A stretch of 64,000 nucleotides of DNA, taken from NCBI GenBank assembly GCA_010405405.1, contig MU004231.1, forward strand, positions 1,109,736-1,173,735, read 5' to 3'. The translations under genes and the position numbers were made by a program. Of this stretch, positions 40,799-51,190 are shown piece after piece. Within the stretch, counting starts at the first letter, position 1. Every line of letters begins with the position of its first letter. The notes under the pieces were generated by a model, which worked only from the letters and a program-made list of their open reading frames with translations, did not search any database and was not told the origin of the DNA. Source of the stretch: Microthyrium microscopicum (lineage: Eukaryota > Ascomycota > Dothideomycetes > Microthyriales > Microthyriaceae).

Positions 40799-43700
40799 CT
40801 ATGCGAACCTTCTCGGCCTTCTAACTCTTCGACGGCCCTCGCATGGCTGGTGAAATTCCTCTATCAGATCCTTACACCCTTCAAGGTTTTGAATAGGCTC
40901 CCATGTGTTCGCTGAACTTGGCCATCCGTGCCACTTGACTCTGTAGAGCGCACTGCCCCCAACCATGTCATGACCAACGATAGCTTCCACCTTGTACTTA
41001 TCTCTCGTGTTTGACGCTCTGTCAATACCCCATGATGCCATGTGAGTATTGTCAGTCTCAGCAGGTGGGCTATCTCCAGGGCCGGTTGCAGAATCACCTT
41101 GAAGTTATTAGTAGTGAAGGAGCTAGAATATCATGCGACTTACGTTCAGAAGGAACTATGGCGGCGTCATTGACCTGCTGCCTCGCCGGGTTGTTTGAGG
41201 CGTGAAGCACTGAGACACTTCGCTCACGAAGCGTCACTCGGTGACATGCATCCACAACATCCGGCACGGAACTAGGAACAAGCTCTTGATAGTCACTGTG
41301 GACATGAGTCCAGTGGTCCACATCGTCATCTCCTGTGAGGTCTATGAATGTGAAGTTCTCGATCGCTAATGGTGGGTCCATTGGGGAGCAACACTGGCGA
41401 CCAAGCTGATAGTGCATATGCGCTGTACTGGCCAAGGCGTACATGCTCTCTTCCATGTCCATAGTGTCTTTAAAATTGTTAGGATTAGAAGTAAGGTGGA
41501 GTTTGAGAGACAAACCTTGCTGTTGCCATGACGAGGCATCGTCAGACTGGTGCACTGAGCCACCCTCTAGAGACTCAATGGGGACAAAGTCGTCATCGTT
41601 CACATACAGCTCCTTGTAAGAGGCGCTGTCAAGACCGCTTCGGATGTCGTCGCATATAGATGATAGCGGCGTTTGACTACCACTGCTGCGTCTTCCACAG
41701 CTACTGCTAGCCGTGCTAATGGCAAGGGATGGTGTGCGGGAGGATGACTTGCTTGCAAACTTGAAAGCGGTGGCGATTTCCACAGATTCGATGCTGGCGT
41801 TGACGAATGTGTATTCCAATAGCGCTGTCTGCTCTTTTCCTGTCTCAGACTTGATATCCGCCTTGCTCTGGCGGGTGAGTTGTGTTTTCTTCAGATGACT
41901 GAAGGATCGTCTATCGGTTTGATTATTCTTTCTCTTCCGAGTTCTCAGTTTCTTGAGTGAGTGGATACCGTGGGCGTCTTGGAGATGAAACTGGAGTTCC
42001 AGGGTGGAATTAAAGGGAACAGAACATTGTTGTGTTCGAAATTCGCATTTTACCGGCTGCTCTCCCAGAGCATCGATGTGTCTCTGAATGTGGGTCTGCC
42101 ACTTCGGTTTACTCTTGAATTGGTACATCCGTTTGCTGGCCGGCAGTCTTGGGTCTACAAGACAGTCATAGCAGAAACCTGGCATCGCAAGAACTCCGTT
42201 AAAGACCAGTGGATCGAGGAAGACGGGGAAACTCTCCAAATCATTGACATGATCTTGGCAGTGGAGTTCCCACGACTCTGTATCGAAGATCCAATCGCTG
42301 CAAAGGAAACAAAGTTCCGCGAAGCCACGATCTTGTTGTTGTGTCTCTTGGAAGCATTTGTATATGTGACTCCAATCGTAAGTTTCGGGACACATTTCTT
42401 GAAGGTTCGGCTTTTGCTCCTGGAAGTCGTCAGTTGCTGTGTTGTCATTGGACCTGCGACAGCATCTGTTAGGTTCCAAGCCTGGACGAAAGTCTACCTC
42501 TCTCTCTTTCTCGCACAGTTCCGTCATGTCTTGGATAACACGAAGGCCGGCGGGACTTCGTAAGTCAGCAACTTCGAACATGTCCTCGGCAAGGCGTTGT
42601 CTCGCCGGCATCATGAAACTGCAGCGATTGAATATTTCGCGATGATAACCTTGAGGGTCTCCAGGTTGGTATGGCTGTTTCTTCTGCCACTTTCGCAGTT
42701 CTCTCTTCATCAGTCTGGCCTTCTGCTTACGCAGCTTGGTTTCTTCCTCCCGTTGCTGTTCGGTATCCATATCAGGTTCAAGCTTCACAGCAGCCATCTT
42801 TTCCTCGAGGTCAAGCCAGTCTTGGCGATTCTCAATCTCATATTGTTTGGCTGCTGGAAGGCTGTGCCATAGATTCGGGTTTCGAGGCAGAGTTAGCTCT
42901 CTGAAGGCGTCGTTCACTACATCTCGTCGCTCGTCACCGAGGAACGTGGCCTGGCCATCCACGCCGGCATTTCTGGGCTGGTAGCTTGAATGGAATGTCT
43001 CTCTGTCATCTTGCCCGGCTTGTCCCATCCGCGCATCAGGCGAATAATGCTTGTCTTCGCCACTGTTAGCATGTTTACAACAACTCTCAAGCTTGCGTGC
43101 TTACCAGTCAAAAAGAGGCCTTCTGCCCTCCAGTCGTGAATCGTCGGGGGAACTAGGAAACCAGCTCGGATGCCGCATTCCCGATGTCTGCTGCCAAACG
43201 CACTGGCGGTTTCAATCCTTTTTGCGCCCTTTGTGGATTGATTCAGGAACACGGGTGCATCAAGTAGATCCTCCTCCCAGTGGATCTGGAATGCACGGTG
43301 TTCTTGAGTTGGGGTAACTGCAAAGAGCTCTTGTAACGTCTTGTAGTCCCTAAAGGCACGACGTCTGAGGAATATAGCCAAGTATGGCAGAAGAGGGTTC
43401 TGATAAAGAGGGCGAGGATACCGCCCTTCTGCGAATGCATGCTGCGGCCTGTGAGAGGTTTAGTCAATATCCATATTCGAATGTTCACATGACATTACCT
43501 TCTGTGAGGAGTGTTGGTCATGTTCTTCGCGTCCTTCGTAAGCTGCATAGCAAGTTCGGGTCTGTCATCCTCATTCAAAAACACTATTACCATGATATCC
43601 TGTGATTCTTTCAGTCAGCGGAGCCTCGCGCACGATGGTCTTTTTCATCGACGAACCTTGTAGCGCAGGCCTCTTCCGGAACCCCTTCTGGCTGATGATT

Positions 43701-44385
43701 CAATGTACTCTCCGATTCGAGCGGAAGAATACACAATCGCCAGGGTCAGGGCCCAGTCTAGTACTCTGGTTCCTGGCGAAGAGTATTCATACCAGTCCAC
43801 CTTCCACAGCTGTCTGGCAAAATGGTACAGATGATTCCTGTTTGCGTACCGTCGTGCTCGTTTTCTCTCAGGCATCTTCAGCTCATCCTTCAAAGGGCCG
43901 TATATGAACTAAGTCTGGCGGTTAGCTACGGTGAATTAAGAGCTAGCAGTAGTCAAACATACCTGCGTAACCGACCTCTGTATGTGCTCCGATATTGGGT
44001 TGTCCTCATAGGCTCGTAGCCAGGCTCCGGTGAAGTTGTTCCAGTAGTTTCGAACACTTTCGACGCATGGAGGTATCCAGCCGTCCTCGTCCTCGTCTGT
44101 GTCGCTGTCGGGGTCATCATATCCCCTCTGTCCGTCCATGCCGAGTGCCACATGCCTTATGAAGTCTTTCATCCATTTCAAGCTGTGGACTGAAACTGTC
44201 AGATTTAACTTCAAGTTGTCTTCCACAAACTGGTCCCAGAGAGCCAATTGTCTCCGATGATTTCGCTTTGTCCCATCTTCAAGGCCCTTCAGCACTGGCT
44301 TGTCGTTAACGATCCCTGTATCCTTTTGAGCGCCCCTCGCCCTCGCTCGAATGAAATGTGCTTCGGGATTCTTCCCTCTCGCCAT
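40799..44385 (-). CDS. DUF3435 (captain-type) tyrosine recombinase with C2H2 fingers and chromodomain
   Basis: Exons 44385-43963, 43908-43657, 43599-43499, 43448-43105, 43054-41144 and 41097-40799 join without a stop: 1109 residues. An N-terminal SAM-like core-binding part (WDQFVEDNLKLN, MKDFIRHVALG) precedes the catalytic domain: Arg205 in YSSARIGEYIESSARRGS, His363 and Arg366 in IHDWRAEGL, and a likely nucleophile Tyr398 in FHSSYQPRNAGVDG; the usual AGH box reads AGQ. Three C2H2-like fingers follow in the middle (CFLCSDWIFD..., FCYDCLVDP..., CEFRTQQC...), then a disordered region, and a C-terminal chromodomain (KYKVEAIVGHD, ALYRVKWHGW, ANTWEPIQNL). DUF3435 recombinases move Starship giant transposons and lie at one end, transcribed inwards; here that is leftwards. 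Upstream carries GGGACC-type motifs. The chromodomain fusion is unusual. Confidence 0.85.
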
Positions 44386-45443
44386 TCTCTGGCCGGAGAA
44401 GAGATGTAATGATATTGAATAAGCTGCAAGCAAAGATGAATGGTGTAAGAATGTTCGATTGAACTTATGAAAGAGAATGAAGAGACACAGAGAATGAGAA
44501 GACCGGTTTGATATTCAAAACCCGCATCAACTGAACATGCTAGAGGGAAGGGGAGACTGGATTTCCTTGCTCAACATGAAATGAGTGACACGGAGAGGAC
44601 GCCCTTATACATATGATCCAACCACCATCATCCCATCCAGACAGCTATGCCCAAGGGGCCTCATCCTATTGCATCAGCAAGCCGCCGGCGGTGAATCACC
44701 TCCAGCCGCTCTATGAAGGGGATCCCGAAACTGGGACCCCCGACAGGGTCGCGTCGACTTGACATTTTTCTCATCGCATACTGCGTGGCTGCTTAGATGA
44801 CGAGGGGCCCAGAACCGGGACCGCGAGTGTGAGACTGAGCGACAGCATGAGCAGCCTGAGGCAGCCAGATTCGAGCGTGAGCGACCATGATTGAGTTTGA
44901 GGTGGCCGTGAGCAAGCGTGAGTTAAGGCGGTGCAATCGTGAGCATAGTGAGCCGAGGTTGAGCCGAATAAGATTTTGCTGAGTCAACGTGGCTGTATCG
45001 ACGACCCGAATTGGGACGTGGGTGCGGGCACTTTGTCCCCGGTAATAGCAGCATATGTTTTCACTCACATTTTTCTGCTCATGGACACCGGAAAGAGCTA
45101 CGGATTTTGAAAAGACTGATGAACAAGGGATCAAAACTGACAGCAACATCCGCACAATATCATTCCTCATCAAGGCTTTCAGACGAAGTAGGTGCTCTCT
45201 GATGATCATCAACTAACAGACCAATGTAGTACAAGATTGGATAGTTTCTATACAGGGCTGTTGCATTGGAAGTTTGACTACTGAATGTAGTAAAGAACAT
45301 AGCAGCTGTTCGAAAGAGCTGGTGGTCCCTGTCTCTGAACCATCCGCTCAGAGTATATAATCATCAGCTATCGTCGGTAGCAGAGATTTCAGTCAGCGGC
45401 AAAGATCTCAGTCGATGGCAGATCAAATTCATTCTCTTGAACC
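44386..45443. other. Gap at the accessory/core boundary
   Basis: No gene supported. It contains the motif pair at 44718-44822 and a run of degenerate TGAGC words at about 44828-44990. If the recombinase is a captain, the element's 5' end and target copy should lie here; I could not identify them. Confidence 0.4.
44718..44822. repeat. GGGACC-type motif pair, locus F
   Basis: GGGATCCCGAAACTGGGACC (within 44718-44741) and GGGGCCCAGAACCGGGACC (44804-44822), same direction, 330-440 bases upstream of the recombinase ATG. Rightmost copy recognised in the window. Confidence 0.55.
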
Positions 45444-47663
45444 TTAAGAATGCGCATGACGAATGGCTACTCGCATGTGCCCTCTACCTTTTCGGTTTGC
45501 TCTGAAATAGAATGGTATGAAGATGAGTTCCTGAGGTACTTTGTCATGAGTCGTGAGAAGCGTAGAGCGAAGAATAGCTGGGGAGGTCTGAATGGCTCTC
45601 AAATTAATACGACTGGCCGCGTTGGAGACTCGATAACCAATGAAAGATTCTCCGGTCTCTGAATCACTTATCTGGATCTCCTCCGGCTTCCAGTCCTTGT
45701 CATTCAAGACCAAGCTCTGATCAGTCAGTCAATACTAGCTGTCACATAACGATGTCACGGGGCAGATTACTTGCCTTGAAGTGATCATCAGTCCATGGAT
45801 TATCCACATCCTCAATACAATATACCAGTGGTCCACGAGCAAGAGTCACAGTGTCTTGATTTGTGTACGGATGTGGTCGAATCAAGCGATGGACCATTGG
45901 CAAATGCACAGTGAATTTTGCCACATCGCCCCCTGACTGAACAGGAATAGTAAAATAGCCAGACTTGGGTCTTTGCTCAGTCTTGAGATCGTCAGCCTGC
46001 TGAGCTGAAGTTAGCGCGCCTCAGATCTCATTCACCGATATGAAATTTTACCTCGTATTTCCATTCGGAAACGAAATCTGGAATTCTCAGGACAACTTTT
46101 GTTTCGATGTCTGCCTGTCCAATCAACTCAAATTTGAGCTCCCCTCTCCAAGGATATGTAGACTCCAACTTGAGTTTGATGTCTCTCCCGTCTGAGAGCC
46201 GGCATGTTAAGGTGCCAGATGCGTACATGTGAACCTTGATAAGAACGGATTTGGATAACACATCTTCTTCATAGTCCCACAAGTAGCCCCCGATCGAGCC
46301 AAGCAAGCGCGTAACATTAGGAGGGCAACAAGCTACTTGAAACCAGTCAGCTCTTTCAGACAGATCTGTATCCGAGGATGCAAGCTGGTTTGTATACGAA
46401 AACTTGGTGCCATCGGCTGACATGCCGCCTAGTACGGTATTGTAGAAACAAAGCTCCATGATGTCGCCATATTTTCCGTTAAGATCAAGCTATTCAAAAT
46501 TAGCATAGTTTCCGGTTTTGAATCGATGACTTTACTTGAAGTAGTCTATGAGCCAGCATCATCACGCCTATCGACGCGCAAGTTTCCCCGTAACATCCAC
46601 CTTCATCTGTGCCATGCGGTAAGAGATAGTCTGGTCCAAAGCCTTCCCATTGCTTCACTGATCCTATGCCTCCAGTCATGTACATCTTCTTGTCCACCAT
46701 GTTATCCCAAAGGCGTAGTAGTGAGACTTTGTAGTCTGCCATGTCTTTACTTTGCCGAACCAAGTCAGACGCAGCAGTGAGCAAGTACATGGCTCGGACA
46801 CTATGTCCTTCAATTGTAGGTTGCTCAAGAATTGGCAGATGTGCTTGTTGATATCGGTACCTTGATTCTGTTGGGTAATATGTTGGCCATTCATATTGTC
46901 GTTCCCCTCTTTCCTCTCGTTCAACGTCGTAATAGTGTCTTCCACTTTGACCTGTGGGATTTCCTCGCTCTTGAATAAAGTACTTTGCGAGTTGTCGGTG
47001 CTTCTCGTCTCTGGTGACTGCGTATAGTCGCAGCAGAGCAAACTCGATCTCTGGATGGCCAGGAAACCCATGCCTTTGATGATCTCCTGGTCCAAAAGTC
47101 TCGTGCAAAAGATCAACATACTTTAAAATTGGTTCTAAAAGGTCGTTATCGTTGTAGAGCTCATGGTATGCTACTGCAGCCTCAATCAAATGGCCAGCAT
47201 TGTATCTTTATCAAGAAGTTAGCCCTCTGTCAAAAAGCCTGTCGACTACGACTGACAGCTCATGCATATCCCTCAAATTCGTGAAACGACCCTCCGGATC
47301 CACCACCGTGAAGTGAATATTGAGGTAACCATCCGGCTGGCTAGCAGATCTAATCATCTGGACCAACTCTTTTATGGCGCCCTCAATCTCAGGATCTTTA
47401 CTCTCGTGTAGGAAGTAGCAAGCACCCTCGATCCACTTAGCTATGTCGCTGTCCCAAAATAGATGCTTTGGTACTGGCCACGTGTCTGGTGGTTCGTTAT
47501 AGATCGGGTGCCATTTGAGTTTGAAGGCATCGTAGCGACCAGTACTTTTTAGAGCTTCGAGCTGGTACTTGAGTGTTGACTTGCGTACGACTTCTCGTTT
47601 CCTACCAATGAAGCATGTTGGATCGAGGGCAGTATGAATGAATGTGGACTGAGGATACGCCAT
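45444..47663 (-). CDS. GH127-type beta-L-arabinofuranosidase (DUF1680)
   Basis: Exons 47663-47257, 47205-46536, 46489-46052, 45996-45775 and 45716-45444 give 669 residues, the normal family length. An (alpha/alpha)6 catalytic barrel spans about residues 20-450: KHLFWDSDIAKWIEGACYFL, LYNAGHLIEAAVAYHEL, HPEIEFALLRLY, GHSVRAMYLL, then WFQVACCPPNVTRLLGSIGG, where Cys residues and Glu of the zinc-thiolate site occur (ETCASIG, ACCPPN). Beta-sandwich domains follow. It should release terminal beta-L-arabinofuranose from arabino-oligosaccharides. No signal peptide, so intracellular action is likely, fitting the divergent sugar transporter. The fourth intron starts with GC (GCAAGT). Confidence 0.85.
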
Positions 47664-48161
47664 TTTGAAAGTTCGCTCACTGCTTGATCATGCGTTTGAT
47701 TCGCCCCTGGTTTTGTGGCTGTCAAAAGTGGTCGCTCTTTGGACTCCTAAGATAACCTGATCAGCTTTCTATGACGTGCTATTTCTCTAAGCTCTTTCGG
47801 ATATCGAGTAAGAGTCGTCAATACTATGCATCGAGAAGGAGAGTAAAGGCTTGGAAAAGCTAGAAGTTATGCAACCCCACAGAAGCCCGTGGCTCTACTG
47901 GGATCGTTCAAACATTTGGTGCTATGATCAATTAATAGTCAATACTTCTTTGTACTGTTCCCAGCAGCGAGAGGCTGCAATCGTATTTAGGGCAGCAAAG
48001 CGAGGCCCAAACCTCTTATATTGCACTACAAGGTTCCTAATTCGGGCGAACCGAAATATCGGATATTAATTCTACACAACAACGTATAAGTCTACAGCAA
48101 ACTCTAGTCCATTCAAGTCTTCGAATAAGTATGTCAAATTTGTGAACGTCAAATCTGCAAG
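47664..48161. promoter_or_regulatory. Divergent promoter: arabinofuranosidase / sugar transporter
   Basis: 498 bp between the two start codons with no gene supported; likely coordinates both genes. Confidence 0.45.
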
Positions 48162-50090
48162 ATGTGGTTCATTTCAACGTTCATTCCGCCAGATGATCGT
48201 AGAGCAGCACTGCTGCTATATGGCTTGGTGTTAGCGACTTGCTTTAGTGGATATGATTCGGGGATTATGACAGTAGTAAGTGGTGCTATCTCTTTTCCAG
48301 CAATGTGCAGTACGCTGGCAGATTGATACCGCTCTGAAGCTTTTCTGATCAGGCAGTTGTAAAGTAGTGCTAGAACCACCACAGCATCCTTTGCAGCGAC
48401 TTGACACTAACGGACTAGATTCTGGCAGATAAACAGTTCAAAGATTACTACCATGTTGACGCTCAAAAACTGGGCACAATTTCGATAATACCATGGGCTA
48501 CGCAAGGGCTGGCACAGTTGTACATTGGGGGAACACTGTCCAGCCTGGTTGGACGATTATGGGCGATGCGATTATCAATGTAAGTTGAGGCAATAATCAC
48601 AATTGGAATCCTGAGTCTAATTGGAAGTAGCTCTTTCATGATGATAGGCGTAGTCGTACAGTCAGTGCCAAATAATTACGCTGTCCTATTGGTAGGGCGC
48701 CTGCTGACGTTTGTATACTCCGGCATATTGTGAGATCTCTGCTGAAAATAGCTAGTGGCCTCGGGGCCGGATGCTCGTTCATCGCGGCGAACCTTTGGCT
48801 GGCCGAAGCCTCACCTACGAAGCTACGGGGCAGCTTCGTGGGGACCGTCACTCAGTTTGGCTATCAGCTGGGAACGTTGATCGCGTTTTGGGTCGGATAT
48901 GGCATGAAAGACTATACGAGTCCGTTTAACATCGCCTGGCGGGTAAGTAATCTAATTCAGATCCCAATTGGCCTGATTTTCATCGCCGTTTCTTTCTGGT
49001 ATCCAGAAAGCCCGCGATGGATTCTTGAAAGGCACCCCGATCAGCCGGAACACGCACTAAATCAGCTTGCGTATCTACGCGATGGTAGTCCAGAAGAAGA
49101 GAGGATCCAGATCGAGTTCCACGAGCTCGTTGCGAGCTACGAGTACCGGAAGAAATTCGACCCAGGATACATCGGGCTGTTCAAGAGCGCCGCTATGCGG
49201 AAAAGGCTGGCCTTTGGCGTGTACGCGACAGCTTTGCAGCAATTTGGTGGCATCGCAGCGGTGACCATGTACGCAGCTGTTATATACGAATCACTTGGTT
49301 GGAGCAATGGGAAGCAAGCGCTTGCTATCAATGGGATTCAATCGGTTTTGCAACTATTTGTCGTTCTCGTCAACACTTTCACCGTTGATAGATATGGGCG
49401 ACGCCCACTTTTGCTTACTGGCTTCAGCATTCAAACACTGGCCTTGCTTGTGATGGCAAGTCTAACGACGAGCCTTCCAAACAATGATAATCGTAGCGCA
49501 GCTGTGGCAGAAGTTGCCATGTTGTTCATTGTCGGTTTGACCTATTGTTGGTCGAACGGGCCTATAGCACCTACGATAGCTAGCGAAATCTTCCCCCAGC
49601 ATGTTCGTGACAAGGCATTCGGGCTGAGCCTCATGGGCCAAACAGTTTGTTTGATCGCATTGGTAAGTCTACATTCGAAAACAGGTCTTCGTACTGTGGC
49701 AGAGCTGCTTTATCTTGACACGACACTAACAAAGTGTAGACCCAACCATGGCCGAAGCTGAATGAGGAGATCCATGGCAAAAGCTACTGGCTGCTCTTTA
49801 CGCTGAATGCTGTCGCGCTGGTAAGTGATACTGCGGTATTTATGCCATCTCTCTGACTAAATGGGCAGATATCTGTATTTTTTATTATGCCCGAAACAAA
49901 GGGGATTTCGCTGGAGCGCATGGATGAACTGTTTGGGGGTGTCGATACTGTACAAGCGGGAGAACAACAGCAGGCAGCCGAAGGCACTGACCTCGACACG
50001 TACAAGCCAGAAATACGCCGGGTGGATAGCAAGGAGAAAGATCTCGATGTGAAGGCGAGCCCAGCTACGGTTCATGAAAAGGAGCATTAA
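48162..50090 (+). CDS. MFS sugar transporter
   Basis: Exons 48162-48275, 48419-48579, 48628-48708, 48756-49662, 49740-49820 and 49869-50090 give 521 residues. Twelve membrane helices fit. Sugar-porter signatures: GYDSGIMTV in TM1, GRLW, GRLLTGLGAGC, the loop motif PESPRWILERHP, ALQQFGGIAAVTMYA in TM7, VDRYGRRPLLL and PETKGISLERMDELFG. The family moves hexoses, pentoses or oligosaccharides with protons. The first intron (143 nt) is longer than its neighbours and might hide a tiny exon. Divergent from the arabinofuranosidase, so import of its substrate or of arabinose is plausible. Confidence 0.85.
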
Positions 50091-51190
50091 AGAAGTGGAC
50101 TGTTCGAATTGCCCAGCATTGGTCGCAAATCTGTTGTAGATAGAAGGCCTTCGAATCGTAATACCAGATGTCGTGTTTGGCGCTGACTTGATGAGTGACA
50201 TGCTCCCATCGCCTCTCATGGGGACCACCAGCTCTACAAAATAAGAGATGCCAAGGTTTTGCATGTCTTCCGTGACATTGGATGACCTGTCATGCTATCG
50301 AAGCCCCAAGGCGAGTTAAACACTCGACAACAAAGCGTAATCGATGTTAGAGAACGCAGTCGACGGGAGCACGGCGGTTGTTTTCCCCTTGTGTTGGTAT
50401 GCTACCATGAGATTTGTCTGCCGTCGCTCGCCGCACTTCGTTTCGGGTGCTTTCTAGAGCAACGGGATAATCCTTAGTATGTCAGGGTAGATGTGTGCTC
50501 TTTTTATGATGTGCGATGGAAGTCATGGTCGCTGATGGGAGCGTATCGTTGGAGGTCTGATGATTGCTGTCTCTAGTCCGCAGAAATGACTTGCAAGGCG
50601 CGCTCCCATCAGCTTCGTTGGCTCCCATCAGCATGTTCTGCTATGAACTGCTTCGCTTCACACCGAGCGCGAAGCAAACGTTGTGTAATATGGACTACGA
50701 TGGTGGTTGAAATATCTGAAAGGTGCGGTGGTAGACATCGCACTCGCTGGGAGCTCACCATTCCGACCTATTCCCTGCCAACAGCGCTGGACATATGCTG
50801 AACCCGAGCGATCTCAACCTCATTGTCGATAATATTACCTCCAACATTGACTATGCGTTTGGTGAGAGTCTCATCCTCGTCACCATCGCCAATACCAAAC
50901 ACTGCGAAATTCTTGCAGTTTTGCAGGTGTCGGTTTAGAATCACGCTAAGTGCGCCCGCAACGGATTATCGTCCTCTATAGGAGATCTTGCGTATGAATT
51001 TGCTCAACCTCGGCTGATTTACTCTATTCCGTATATGAAGAGTGTTGATGAACTTGTGTAGAAGGTTGACTAACAATCGTTATTCTTTGAAGCAGGTCAA
51101 AAGGTTCATTTCGGACGACCAACGGTACCTAAGGTATTATTGCGCACAGTAGCCTAATGACAGTATGTACCTATGTAACGTTGGAATTCA
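50091..51190. other. Intergenic
   Basis: No gene supported; short open frames without recognisable content. Confidence 0.35.
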
